From contig NC_086172.1 of the NCBI RefSeq assembly GCF_023053635.1, forward strand, positions 17,327,501 through 17,391,500: a DNA stretch of 64,000 nucleotides, given 5' to 3'. Under the pieces are notes generated by a model, which worked only from the letters and a program-made list of their open reading frames with translations, did no database searches and was not told the origin of the DNA. Both the position numbers and the translations under genes were made by a program. This stretch comes from Elgaria multicarinata webbii. Taxonomy: Eukaryota; Chordata; Lepidosauria; Squamata; Anguidae. Shown piece after piece: positions 13,901 to 29,000 of the stretch (its first letter is position 1; each line of letters opens with the position of its first letter).

Positions 13901-16900
13901 AAAGTAGGGATGGCAAACCTTTTTGGAAAGTGTGTTATATGTCAAGTCAAAGTATGGAAAAAGTGCTGCGGTAGTGTGCACTAGAGTAATATGCAACCAT
14001 GTACTTTGATGTGGTTTTGCTCCTAATCTATTGAAACAGGAGCAGGCAGCAGGACAAGGCAGAAGAGGCAAACCGGTTCTCAGGCCTGGATGCATGTCAT
14101 AGAAACGCCTATGGACCCTCCTGCTCTTCTGTCGAAGTGCCACAACGATTTTCTGCTCCTTGGCCTGCCTCTTGCATTCAAAAGAACATACCATTTGCTA
14201 TACATAGGCCTGCTCTTTCAGCCTGAGAGCTGAATTCAGTTTCAGAGAAGCTCTTGAGGACTGCTTTCCAGTGGTGGGTGGGTCTGAAGGCAAAAGAGGT
14301 GGGGTTAAAGGCAAAAGGGGCAGGGCCAAACATTCCAGCATTTTACTGCCAGAAACTTTAGAATGGGCGGAGGGGGAGGATGCAAAAGCTAGGAAAACAC
14401 CCAATGATTGGTCAGGGGAAAGGGGTTGTGCCAGGGGAAGGGGGCGTGGCCATCTGCAGAACCCCAGAGAGCCAGATTGGGACGCCAGGCTGGCCAGGTT
14501 TGGTTCCCAGGCCTGAGGTTCAACACCCCTGCTGTTATATACCACTAGTAGAAAATAAAAGAAAATAGAAAGTCAAAGAAGGGGAATATGCACTGTTAGG
14601 CATTCTTTTTTAGGGCTATGTTAATTCAGTTGTTATTGCAAAGAGAAGAATAATAGAAAATATGCTGTAGCAATCTAAAAAAACAACAGATTACTACAGC
14701 AGAGGATAAAACTTGTTTATAGACAGTAACATTACAGAGCTTTTGCTCACCATATCTTTGATTCACTTCAGCAAATGAGCTGATAAACCAATTTCCTTTA
14801 ACATTAATGAAACTGGACACATGAAAACAGTATAAAACCCAGTCACTTCTAATAAAGGAAAGCAGATGGTTGCCACGACATCTGTAGAAAACTCCTGGGA
14901 AAGAAACAACCATGTCATGTAAAAAGATCAAAATTCTTGCCTTTTGTAGCTAGGTTTGTGTTGTACTTGAAATGAACAGAAAAACAGAACATAGTCCAAA
15001 ATTGCGAGCAAAAGTAATGGGGCAGTTTAATGTAATTCAAAACCTTCTTTAAAGAATAACAACTGCTTTTCGGCATTTATATTTGAATTTCATAAAAAAA
15101 AAAATACTAGCAACAGAAATGAACAAAAACTTATTATTTCTACTAAGGAAAGGAAAGGAACCTCTTGTGCAAGCACTTGAGTCGTTGCTGACTCCTAGAG
15201 GGACGCCTGCTTTCGCTGACGTTTTCTTGGCAGACTTCGTAGCGGGATGGTTTGCCATTGCCTTCTCCAGTCGCAGCTACCTTTCCCCCAGCTAGCTGGG
15301 TACTCATTTTACGGACCTTGGAAGGATGGAAGGCTGAGTCGACCTGAGCCGGCTGCCTGAGAACCAGCTTCCGCTGGGATCGAACTCAGGCCGTGGGGAG
15401 AGTTTTGGCTGCAATAACTGCCGCTTACCACACGGCACCACACGAGGCTCATTTATACTAAAGGTGTTGAGAATTCTGATGTGAACTGACCTGATCCGTG
15501 CTTGCTTGGACTAATGTTGCATATTGGATACTTGGATGTCCTTCAGATTTCACACTTTTCTGAATGTTGTGATGCAGTTCTCAGCTCAAAATAAAATACC
15601 AAAATGAATGTAAAAATGTGTATTTTTGGATAAAATATATTTACAAATGCATATTTTGTGAGAAAAAAATATGTATATAAATACTATTTTTTATGTGAAT
15701 TTAAGGATAGAACAGACGTATGAATGAACACATGCAAAATTGCTATGTACCGCTGGACTATTAAATCCAGCTGTTAACATATATTCATCCAATAGCACCC
15801 ACCATTGATGTTGACATGGCAGCATCTCATGAGCCATAAATCTGGCATATGATTGACCCATGTATCTGGCTGCATGGCAGTTTAGGTGCATCTCAATCCT
15901 CATCCAGTCCCCTTCACAGTTCATCCCTTTCCAGTTAGGTGCTGGGCTTTGTGTCATACCATTACACTACTTCCGTAATGGTGTCCCTTCCTAGATTAGC
16001 ATTGACCATTCATGCTGCCATTTCATTTTGAGTCAGCTCCTTACACAGTTTGTAACACAGTCTGTAACACAGTCTGTGATGGCACAGTGTTAATTATTGG
16101 ATCACTTTCTAAATATTTATTACTGGTACAGTGATTCTTAGGACTGGACCACGAGACAAAGGACTGTAAATTCAAGAGAGAGACATGAATACTGATAGAA
16201 TGTTCGTAACTGTCATTTTAACTAAATGGAACTAAAGAAAAGCCCAATAGAGGAGATTACGATATCAATCGTCAGTGCTTTAAAGCAGGGAGACCCAACC
16301 TGAGAAACTGCTGTGGGCACCACCAGAAAACGGCTCCCACAGAGGATGTGGCTAGTCGTGTAATGGCTCCCATGAAGGCCTGGTTAGTCAAAAGTGAGCT
16401 AAAGAAGTGGGGAGAGAAATAGTAAAGCTAGAGGCTGGGAAAGAGGAGGAAATAGCAAGACAAAGGGGTAGAAGGGAGAGCAAGAACAAGGCTAGAGGCT
16501 GGGAGGGGATGGAGAAATAGCAAAACTAAAGATGGAGGGGGAACGGTGAGACAAAGGGGGTGTCTTGACAGTGCCTTGAGCCCTGAAACCCCCACGTTTG
16601 TGCTCCTAAGCTTTGACCCCATGCGAAGGAGCTAATGCAGGGTTTACAGGGGAGGAGGACCTGTTGCTCAATTTACACCCCCACCATCCCCTTCATCTTT
16701 AACTGTGTCACAGGGAAGCATGGAGGTGGACGGCCACCCCTCCTGTCCCCTATATGACTGCTCTGCAGGAGGAACAGCATACTCATTTTTTTCTTTCCGT
16801 CTAACTGCGCAGTGTTGCAGTTATAGGGTGGCGTGGAGATGGACCGCCACCTCCCCACTGTGCCGAGGTGCCCTGCAGTCATTTCCGCAAGGTCCGTGGA

Positions 16901-19900
16901 GGTGCGGAGGTGGTCCAGCAGCCATTCAGCTCACAGTACCACCCCCTCCCCCTGCCTGGCCTGGCGACCAATCAGGATTCACCATTGGTGGGGGACACAC
17001 CTCCGGCACAAAGCCGGAGGGTGGTGACAGATGGGAGATGCGGGTCTGCGCTTCCATGGCATAAAAAAGTCATGGTAAGTCCCCAACTTTTTTAAACCAG
17101 AGCCTCAGGAGTTTGCCCCTGGATGGCTTTGCAATGGCAGCTGTGTCATATAGATGACCTGCCGCCATTGCGGATCCACCCTGGGCAAACCCCTCGTCAA
17201 GACAGGCCCGTTGTGGTAGAGGGGAGAGAAAGACCAATATTAGAGGCTAGAAAGGGAGAGAATGAAGACTACCCTAACATTTTCCAGGGCTGCCATTAAG
17301 TAAGTAAAGGCTGCCATTAAGTAAATGGAAACAACTATTCTTTTACCTTGCTTATTTACCAGATAAGACAAACACAATCAATTTAATCTGTACGAAAAAA
17401 TTAGGTAAAATGCCAGGAAATGTAACTCCTTTAAGAACAACTGTGCAATGTGACAACAGAAGCTAATGAACTTCCTGTCTTGGAGGTTTTTATATGATAA
17501 ATAGATAAATATCTGTCAGGAACATTTTAGTATTAGGCAACGGTTCGTTACACAATGAATTCCATGACTTTAGATTTTATTTATAGCAGACGAGTCCAGA
17601 GAACGTTGCTATAATGTTAATACTTGTACGTTAATCCATTTTTTCCAACAGCATCTGCAGTATTACTAATATGCATTTTAGTCACATTTGCAGTAGTACA
17701 GGAGATATTTTTAGCTGGCTGCTACTAGATGGTTTTCAAAACCTCTGAAGTGTTGCTTAAAAAATATCTACTTGCATCTTCTGGTGCATGTTTCCCTTCC
17801 ACATTAATCTGTTTGCCACTTTCTGCACTGAATGGTCATCAGTGAATTTTGTTATAGGATTTGCTGCATAAAAGGGTCTTCACACTTAGCTGAGATTAAC
17901 GTTTACTATGAGCACTGTCAATTTGGAGAGGTCATCTGCCTTAGAGTAGGATTTAGAATACCTCACCTGTCCTAGGTACCTAGTGAGTGTCAAAAGAATG
18001 CTGCTGGAGCACGTATTGATGCAGTCTCCCTAAATGATAATGTTTTCTGTTCTTCCTAATTTTCATGGAAGTACGGAATAAACGACCATCTGTCAATAGC
18101 ATGAAATGGTTTTTGTTTAACTTGTAGTCCCAAAAGCAGGAGGGGGCAAGGCAAAGGTGAGTAAAGTAGGGAATGATTACCAGTCTCAGCAATCTTTTTT
18201 ACACCACTGTATTATAAATGGACAGATTAAATTAAATATGTTTTGTGCCTCTGCAGTTAAAGTGAGCAGATTATGTATCCTGAGAAAAATATAAAGCATC
18301 CGTGCTACCTAGAAGAATTATCCCTTTGTAATTTATTGCCATGATAGATCCTGAAAACAGTAACTCTGGGCTTTGAACACTTTTAGGATGGTCAGACAGA
18401 GACCAAAGGAAAGAATAACAAATCAGTTTAATACAAAACATTGATTTTCCTTATGGTATAAGCTTACTAGCATTATTGTTTGCTAGCACTGATGTTCTGA
18501 AGTGTTTCAAGATGTTTTAGTTTTTGATAAAGTAACGTCTATAAGTTACTTGCTGAGTTTTCTCACGCTGCAATAAACAAGAAGAATCCAAGTGCACCTA
18601 TCAAAATTAGGGAAGAGAAAAAACGTTTTTCAGGGTGGGCAGTGTTAGGTTTGTGGAATCTACTTTGTTTTTCTCTAGAATCCTGAGATCCACTTACTGG
18701 AGCTAAGTACAAAATACATAGCTCAGGTAAGACACAGAACTGAAGAACCAGCTGCCTCTGAGTACTTGCTCAGCTCACAAATTTGTTTTCAGTACTAGAA
18801 CTGGAGCTCCTACACAAATCCTTTCATACGTAAATCTATTCCTGTTTCTCCCACCCAAACTTTCTTGATTTTAGGAGTCTAATTTGGCAGATGGGAATAC
18901 CTTTTTGTTTCACTATTGCTAAACCATTGGGAGTCAGATATCCTTTCTGATCTATTGCAAATCTCTCAGAGGTCTACCAGAAGATGATGTACCTTCTGAG
19001 TTAACACATGCCTATATCAGAATATATTGTAAAGCCTAGTACTGAACAACGCATACTAAAAACGGGATTAAAACTTACCATAACCTAGCCATTATCTAAT
19101 TGAAAAGCTGATAAATGAGGTAGCAATTACAACTTAAAGTAATTATCTTCCCATCTCAGTTCTTTCCACTAGAATGCTGGCAGGTGTTCCCTGTTATATG
19201 AACAGTTCTTATCGGATAGTAAAAACTTTATACTATAAAATAATGTAAACCAGTTGAGAGAAATGATTTTAAATTTCCTCAAATTTGGAAATGAGTGCTG
19301 TAGTAGAGACTTAGTGCCTGTTTAATTGTGGAAGTATGCTTGTACCTACTTCAGATTTCCCCCCCCCCCTTTGAGTGTCCGTTAATTCATTTTTTGAGAA
19401 TCAGTCATGCTTTTTCTAGGATGTGCTTATTTTCATAGCTATCCACAAAGATACTTGAGGCTGCAAGCATGTGTTCAATGTGGTAACCTTTTCCATAAGT
19501 CTCGTGCCCATGTTGTGAATTAAACCTTTGTCAACTGTGTTCATTATTCACCTTGTACTAAAACGAACTAACATTTTGCAAACCTATGGTTATCTCTGAA
19601 ATCTAGCTGCAAGGGAAATGTATGTTTCTCTTTTGTAATGTCTATCAAAAAAATTTTTAAAAGCCTGTTTGATGCTAAGGTTATTAAATAGTAACCTTAT
19701 TATTGTCCTGCCTTGCTCCTTTATGACATAGAAGGGAGAAAAGTGCCCAGTGTGGAATGGGATGCATCATTGCATGGATGAAAACTGAAATCTCAGTTTT
19801 GACAGTCTGATACTACCAGGATGTGGCTTAAGTCCTGAATGCCATTATTCCTTCTATCCCAGTTTCAAACCTAACAGATATTCTCCCTTAGCCTTCAAAG

Positions 19901-22900
19901 ATGGTATGATCTTTGAAGTGACTGTGCCATTAATGTTTAGCAATGTTTTCAAAGAAACTAACGCTCCAGTCTACCCTTCTTCTATAGTAGTGATAATGCT
20001 CTTGACACTTAACAGGGTAGCAAGTGTGCAGAGTGAACCTGGACATCACAATCTCCTTCTTCAGCAACCATTAGGGAGAAAACGAGGATTGAGGCAGGTA
20101 AGTTCACAATGTATTTGCACTTATTTGATGAAAAATAATAATTACATTTTGATTATTGGCATTTGCTTAGATATGAAAAGTAGACCGTAATTGTAATGCA
20201 ATATAGGGACAGGAGTAACTTGTTAGTCAGAGCACAAGAAATCTTTGATCTATCATATTTTCTTCAGCGTAGAATTTAGCAACTGATTATGATATGCGTA
20301 TATGTCTTTATGTGTATTTTCTTCTGTGTCTGCACACTGGGATTGGGTAGAGCCAGGGGCGTTGAACCTCTTTCAGCCCGAAGGCTGAATTCAATTTGGA
20401 GAAGCTCTCAGGGACCCTATTCTAGTGGCAGGTGGAACAAAAGGCAAAAAGGGTCAGGGCCAACTACATTAGCATGTTTTAGCTTCGAGCTCTTACTGCC
20501 AGTAATTAAGCCTTAGGAGAAGCATTTCAGCCTTTTAGAATGCGGGAAAATGCACAACATCTAGGAAACCATCAAACCATGCTCAGGGGAAGGGGGTGGG
20601 GCTAGGGGAAAGGGGTGGGGCTAGGGGAAGGGGTGGTCATCTGGGGAACCCTGGAGGCCTGGCTTGGAAGCCCAGCAGAGCCAGAGTTGGCCCCTAGGCC
20701 TAAGGCTCTGCAGCCCTCCTGCAGAGGATACTTCTTCCAGCCTGGCATGAGCAAGCAGGGCACCGTCTGTAGAGTACATGTTTTTGTACCCAGTTTGATC
20801 ACTGTTTTTTCCTTTTTATTACGTGCTGTAAAAATCTCAGACACTTCCCTTTGTAGAAAGGGATGGTGATTGTGGATTCAGGACGTTATGGTAGATTACC
20901 TGGTCCATCCTAACAATAACAAGACTATATTACTTAGCTACCCTGAAGACAATGCTTTCATGGTTTTCAAATGGATTCTCAAATCAAAACCTTGCTTAAA
21001 GACTATTCTAGTCTAGTTACTAAGCTATCCAGACACAATAAGCACAGGAATACAACTTATTTTGGCATCAGTATGGTCTAGATCAATGGATTAGTATATG
21101 AACTAAAGTTAAGGTGTACTGGTGTTAGTTTTTAGCAACATAACTTTACTGAATTATAGTTGGGAAATACAAGCTGATCACACATCAGCAGAAACACATT
21201 TATTTGATAGGATCGCAGTTGGCAATCAGGCTATGAAAACAAGGAGTAAGACTATCTTAGATAAATTCATTGTGCAGCAGCACACACCCACACCAACATC
21301 TGCTATATCTACCTGAAAATATAAATAAAAAGCAACAAAAACAATAAATAATATAATGAAAATCACCCATGTGCAACAAATTAGTCACAAGAAACTAGCT
21401 ACCAGTAGGGACAAATAAGGGTAGCCCTTACATCTTTGTAACCAGGTCTCTAGGCTGGTGAGAACTCTTAATTGCTGCCACATAGGTCTGCTTTTAGGAG
21501 AGCTAAGTAGCTACACTAATGGTGAAGTAAGACTAAAGTAATTTGGTCACAATTTTTTTTAAAAAAAATTCAGGGCAGTGAATGTATGTTTTGCCACATA
21601 TAAATTATTATGCCTGTCTTCACTCTAAATTTATGTAGAAGAACAGAGGTTACCCTCTTCTTATCTAAAGAATTCTGATAGTTACAAAAAGCCACATTGT
21701 CGTAACATCAACAGGTTGTCTGCGGAGCAGTGGGGCATTCTGGTCAACAACCTGATGCTTCATTCCATCAGATCCAAGAAGAGATAAGTTGTCCCAACAA
21801 AATCTGAATTCGTTGCAAAGTGTTGCAAAGAAATTCTATCCACATTTCCATTGATCTCATCTCAGTAAACTCAACAGTTGCTCAAAATAGTTACATTTAG
21901 GAGACCGTACTATAAAATTCCCAAGTAGTCTGAACAAGTTCCTTGGAAGACAGTAAAACTGAGAAAGGATCATCATTTTCTGGCTGGATCATCGTGTATA
22001 GCTTCTTATAGCAGCTATATTCTGTATCAAGATCAGGAAACATCCAGTTCTACAATTAGACAAATGATTTAGTCACATAGCTGATACATCATCAGTAATA
22101 AAGCTTCAAACTGGGGCATGTAGAACTCTTCCAATCAGCTGAACCAAAAAGAAGCAGATTTAGCATAATGTCAACTCTATTTTGCAGTGGTTGATTCCAA
22201 ATAGAAAGCACCATTTTGTCCCAGTGTCTTATTACATTAAACAGATGGTCCCATTAATTAAAATAAGTAAGTTTATCCACTGAAAAGACTGAGGGCTATA
22301 GTACATACAGATATATGTAAACAAGAGATATTTCAGAATCCGAATAACTAAAACAGCTCATTACATGTTTTCTAGCTAAGGAGGCCTCTTTTATCACGCC
22401 AGAAAACACAAACTGAACCTCGCAGCCGGCATGGAGCACGACTTTCTACCACACGTAGAAGCATACAGCCAAAAGCAAAACCAATTGGTAAGGAAACATT
22501 TATCCAAGGCTAGTGTTTCATTGGGTTTCTGTTTTCTTTAATTTATCAATCAACTAACCAATTGTTGCGTACCCAGTGGTCACTACACATCTTCCAATTA
22601 ACATGCATTTATGTCATTAGCATATAAGATTTTGTGAAGCACTGAATTGTTTAAGAGATAATAAAACTCAAAATTTCTCTGTGTTATATAACTACAAGCG
22701 AGATGTCTACCAGAGGGTTAAAACGTGTATAGAAATGTGGTCTTAAAAGATCAAACTTCCCTTCCCAGATGGCTTTCTCTAACAGTCCCGCCCCGCCCCC
22801 TGCAACTTGCGTCAACTTCTGCTTCTTCTCACTTTCGGACCCTTGCCTCTATCTAATGCCCCCGCTGCACCCTTGCCTCAGCTGCCTTCTTCTACTCTTC

Positions 22901-25900
22901 CTTTAAATCCTGTTCAGTGGTTGCCTATTCATATGGCCATTTTATTTTATTATTGTATTTATGTTTTAAATAAATTATATTGATAGACCTCCTTTCAGCT
23001 CTCAAAATAATTTACAAGAGGACTTGGAGGTGTAGTGCTTGTGAGGTTACTAACATGCACTAAGACCTCCAAGCTGCCCACCAGACCTCATGTGCTCCCT
23101 CTCACTCATCCCTGTATGCCTTCCCCCCCATCCACCTTCCTCAGTCCCTGTGTACTTTCCCCACCATCCCTACTCAGGATCCCACACACACACACACAAC
23201 CCTACTGCCTACCTCTGCACTCATCTCAGCAGTGCTGAAGCCCTAACGAAGGAGCAGGAAGTCCACTGCTCCTTCATCTCCCAGTCTGCTCACTTCCTGC
23301 TTCCTCAGTAGGGCTTTTCTGTCCCTGTTGCTGCTCCACCAAATTTCACCAGAAAATTCAGCAGCGGGGCAGAAGGGGTAGGTGTACGACCAGGGGCACC
23401 ACAGCCCACCGATGCTGAAACTGAGGTTGCAGCTTAGTTTTTCGTTTTAAAACAAGGCATGCAGGGAGTGTGTGCTTTCCTTTAAAGCAAAATTATGCTT
23501 CCCTCAGGCTTGTTAAGTGCAATTCTGCTTTAATACAATGTGTGGGCTCTTCGTGCACCTTGCTTTGAAGGGTTAATGTAGCTCTTTTACTGCCCTTGTC
23601 CTGTAACAACCTCCCAGGACATTACAAGCATCAAGAGAAAAGCCCTGTTGTCCATGCCACAGCCTACGGATTTGTTTGGTGGTGACATGAAGATGGCCCT
23701 TCTCTACTGTGGCAATTCAGTGTATTGTGAATAAGAGAGAAGCAACCTGCCTCTTCTATGTGTGAGAGTGCTGCCAGAGTAAATGTGTGGCTTCAGAATA
23801 GGACACAGCACAGGACCATGTCCTACGAAACATACAGTGTGCTCTGAAGTGGAATGATTCTTGCTGTGTCCATTGTTGAGATGGGCTGACATAGCTGGTA
23901 TGGGTTTAGAAACCCAAACTGCCATTTAAATGGTAAAAGTGTGGTGATTGGCTATTTTCCCCCTTAAAAGGATGATTTGAGCACACTGTATAATACAGAG
24001 CTATCAAGTTACATAAAGTACGTTGTCAAGAGTACTTTGAAGGAAAGACAGGGAAATTACTTATTATTATTATTATTTATTTATTTATATAGCACCATCA
24101 ATGTACATGGTGCTGTACAGATTACACAGTAAATAGCAAGACCCTGCCGCATAGGCTTACAATCTAATAAAGTTGTAGTAAACAATAAGGAGGGAAAGAG
24201 AATGCAAACAGGCACAGGGAAGTGTAAACAGGCACCGGGTAGGGTGAAGCTGACAGTATAGGGTCAGAACAAACTCAATATTTAAAAGCTATAGGGAAAA
24301 GAAAAGTTTTTAGCTGAGTTTTAAAAGCTGTGATTGAGTTTGTAGTTCTCAAGTGTTCTGGAAGAGCGTTCCAGGCGTAAGGGGCAGCAGAAGAAAAAGG
24401 ATGAAGCCGAGTAAGGGAAGTAGAGGCCCTTGGGCAGGCGAGAAGCATGGTATCAGAGGAGCGAAGAGCACGAGCGGGGCAATAGTGTGAGATGAGAGAG
24501 GAGAGATAGGCAGCAGCTAGACCGTGAAAAGCTTTGAAGGTCCACAGGAGAAGTTTATATTGGATTCTGGAGTGAATTGGAAACCAATGAAGAGATTTTA
24601 GAAGTGGAGTAACATGGTCAGAGCGGCGGGCCAAGAAGATGATCTTGGCGGCAGAGTGGTGGACAGAGACCAGCGGACTGATGTGAGACGAAGGAAGGCC
24701 AGAGAGAAGAAGGTTGCAGTAGTCCAACCGAGAGATAACCAGTGCGTGAACAAGAGTCTTGGCAGAAGAGACAGACAAAAATGGTCGAATCCTGGCAATA
24801 TTATACAGGAAGAAACGACAGGATTTAGCTACTGCCTCAATATGAGGAATAAAGGAGAGCGAGGAATCAAATATAAAGCCAAGACTACGAGCTTCCTTGA
24901 CCGGAGTAAGCGTGACATCGTTGACAGTAAGAGAGAATGAGAGGTGAGGAGAAGGTTTAGGAGGAAAAACAAGCAGTTCAGTTTTTGCCATATTAAATTT
25001 CAAACGACGATGAAGCAGCCAGGCTGAGATATCTGAAAGACATGCCGAGATACGATCGTGAACATCAGGAGAAAGTTCCGGAGATGAGAGATATAATTGT
25101 GTATCATCGGCATACAGGTGATATTGGAGGCCATGAGATTGAATAAGATTACCCAAGGGCAGCATGTATAAAGAAAACAACAACGGGCCAAGCACCGAGC
25201 CTTGCGGAACCCCTACTGAAAGGGGAAAAGAGGAGGATGAGCTGCTGTTAGCCGACACGCTGAAAGAGCGACCCTCTAGATAGGAGGCGAACCAGTTATA
25301 CTTCTCTGCAACTCACCTGGAGTCACTTGCAGCATAGGTTCCTCTGCTTTCAAGGTTACTACTATTAACGTTAATGGTGTAACGTAAGTTACTTCAAGTA
25401 CATATGTTTAGGAACAGGTGTTTGCTGTTTTTCCTTTCATCCATCTTTTAAATCTATAAAGGGGATTTTCAATAGGGAAAAGAACAAAGTATGATGCCAA
25501 TACACACACACACACACACACTATTAGTGTGTGTAAATTTTTTTGCTGGGCTGTGGTAGAAGATAGCCAAACTTTTAGGCCATTAAATAATTCCAGAATA
25601 AATGTACAAAGCTCTTGGTAGCCCCATGACTGAAAACTGATTTTGCATATACACTGGTAAGACATGTTCAGATTCATGTTTTGGATGGGTGTGCTTTGTA
25701 CATCAACTGTTGCTTATGATCTAATCCTGCAGTGGATCAAAAGCGATCTGTAACCTTCACTGAGGCTCAGTCCGAGGCATCAGCCTCAAAATCTGATCCA
25801 CCACCTACAGCAGCCCAGCAACAAAGCAGCAAAAGGAACACCCCTGCAGAAGGTGGCAAGCAAGAAGTTACAAATAAGGCTGTGGTGACTTCCTCACCTG

Positions 25901-25983
25901 CTGTTACTGTGGCAGATCTCCACAGTCAAGTCTCCTCCAGCCAGGTAACTTAGTGGATAAGGTAAAAAGTATGTTTTTTTTAT

Positions 25984-26016
<33 letters not shown>

Positions 26017-29000
26017 TGCACATTCCAATATGTTTCTATGAACAGAGATACTTTATTATTACTGTTGTTGTGCCATTTATATAGCATCATCAGAATGTGT
26101 GATGCTTTACCGAGTACAAACGGAAAGATCCCTGCCTGAGAAGCTTACAGGGTGTCTTTAGACAGAACTTTTCTCCTGTGATTTACCGCTTCTTACTGTT
26201 CTGGATTCTTTTCAGGATTTAATGGGGTCTTTATGAGGCCCAGTATTGGGCAAAAGGCGGGATACAAATAAATATAATAATAAGTTATACAGCCAATTTT
26301 TCTTTTTATGCATAACACTGTATGCCATTTTCACGGGAGGAGTCTGGCAGGATGTTATTGGACATCCACCACTCTGGCATAGTCCCTCCCCTCACTCAGC
26401 GTGAAATGGAACGCATCTTCTCTCCAATGGAGAGTGAATAGAAAGGGCTAAAAGTCTTCCACATGTAGAGCAGAGTAAATCCTGTCCCACCATTAAGCAC
26501 TGATTTTTCACAAGTTCAGAAGTCTGTGTCTTCAGAAGCCTGCCTCTCCCCCCCTCCCAACACCCGTGCAACTCCCTGTAAAAGCAATCAGTAACTTTTC
26601 TCATTTGAGTGTACACTGGGAAATGGAAATGGAAATGGGTTGCTCATGTCCTCCTCCACTGCACCGCCCAACACCTGCCTGCTCAAGCAGGGCATAGTGT
26701 GATGGGGAGATTACATGGGGAGACGGTGGCAATTTCATCACATGACCGCCAAAAAGTACTGCATTTTGCTCGTAGCAAAATAACATGTGAAGGGGGCGGG
26801 GGGAGTTGGGACAACAACTGCATGGCAGCAGCGTCATGTAAAGTGGGCGGGGGAAACGGTGACCAAACCATGGTGATCACGCAAAAAAATTGCTCTTCTG
26901 AATGACCCCACAATCTGAAATCTAACAAAGGGAACAGCAGAAGACGGTGTGGGAAATGGGGACGGGGGCAAACAAGGAAGCAAATAGGCAGTTGTTTCAA
27001 CTTCATGTTCAGGCTCAGTTGCAATGGGAGTGTCTTTAGACGAGTGTTTTATTGCATGCTCTTGAATGGCCACTTGCGGTTCTCTGCGGGTCATTTTGAT
27101 GACACAGTGATCCTCCTGTGCACTTCCTCCTTCTTCTGTTGTTTTTTCTGCTACAAAATACAACCCAGAAAATCCATATTTTCTTGGCTCTAACAATAAT
27201 TGGCGCCATTTCCTGCTGTGTGAAGCTGCACTACAAAAATGCCCATTGAATGGGCCACGTGGTCGCTACTTGCCTCCTCTTCCTTCCCCGTGTGAAGAAA
27301 GAGGCAGCTGCTCGTCCCTATTGTGGGACAGAAGCAGGAGGCAAAGTGACAGTAGGAAAATGGATTTCTGCTCCGTCTGAAAACGCTCTGGGACAGCCTC
27401 CCCAACCTGGTGCCCTCCAGAAGTTTTGGATAATAACTCTCAGCATTCCTGACCATTGACCATGCTAACTGGGGCTGATGGGAGTTGAAGTCCAAAACAT
27501 CTGCAGGGCACCAGGTTGGGGAATGCTGCAGTTGGGCATCGAAACATATTAAATATTTGTTCCCTGATCTTTGCAACTCTAGTAGGATACATTACTGTGT
27601 TGCTTAGGTTAAAAAGGATATTAATAAAAGCAGCACAGGAATTAAATAAGATTAAGCTGCAAATGTTGCTGAAAACTAGGCATGTGCTCCGCTCCGATTA
27701 GGAGCGTAGAAGCAGTAGCGGATTGGCCTGCTCCGCCTTACCCAGAGGCGGAGTAGGAGCGGACCGCAGACCCCTAGAAGCAAGGCGAAGACAAGCGACC
27801 ATTTTTCGGAGTTCCTAGTTCAGGTGGAGCGCTCCGGTCGCCATCTTGAAAACATTTCGCCATAGGATTGCATTGCAGCAAATAATCGCGGATAACTACA
27901 TTCTTTTTGAAGCTATCATTCTGGAAATTCTTGTGCACAGAGAGTCGTGGATGGGGGTCATTTTGAGACCACTCTCACCTCTCTGCGTCGTGCGGGTCGC
28001 GTGCTATATTTTTTTGAAAATCGGGTCAACCGCGCGGCTCAAACGGCGTTTTTCGGCTTTTCGCCCATAGGATTGCATTGCGGGAAAGACTCGGGCATAA
28101 CTGGGTTGGTTTTTAAGCTATCGTTCTGAAAATTCTTGTGCTCAGAGAGTCGTGGATGGGGGTCATTTTGAGACTACTCTCAACTTTCTGCGTCCTGTGG
28201 TTCACGTGCAATGTTTTTTTAAAAATCGGGGTTTGGTTTTTTTAATTTTTTTTGAAGCGATGACAGGCACATTCAACTCCCAATCCTGATGAGAATTGAT
28301 CACCTCATAAACCATCATCCTCCAATCCCAGCGTTGGAGGGGGGACTAAGGCAGACCCACCCTGAGAGCTTTCTGCTTTGTGTCTCTTTGTGGGTTGGCG
28401 TTCGTGGAGGGAACACCTAGTTAGTTAGTGCTCCTGCTTTGGACTTTGGAGATAGATTAGGATAGATTTAGTTTGGCGTGTGTGTGTGTGTGTTTGTTTG
28501 CTTCTTTCTGACTTATAGCTTAGTTTGCCCTGTGTTTTTCCCTTACTTTGATTTAATATAAACTTTATTTTTAAATTTTGGAGTGTGTGTTTGGTTGGTT
28601 GGGTTGGTTGCCCCCCCCCTTCCCTCTATTAAAGCCTGACTGTTCTGCTTTTGTGAAAGCTTTCTTTTGAAAGCATACACACACTTCTTGTCCCATTTCC
28701 CTACATTTATTAGTAATATTCTTAAACATATTATTATATTCTTTTACATATTCTTAGTAGTATATATATTAGTATATTCTCATACACATTATAAGTAGTA
28801 TTGATATTTTATTCTTCTTATACAGCATACACACTTCTTGTCCCATTTCCCTACATTTAAACATATTATATTCTTCTTATACATATTCTTAGTAGTACCT
28901 TATACATATTATTAGTAGTATTAATATTTTATTAGTCATCATGAGAAGAGGGAGCAGGCGTGCTGAAAGCAGCAAGGCTCAGGCTGGCACCAGTAAGCAG

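Noticed and set aside
15376-15450. tRNA gene on the minus strand
   Set aside because: It has a B-box but is the head of a Sauria SINE with the BovB-like body attached; it lacks a proper cloverleaf.
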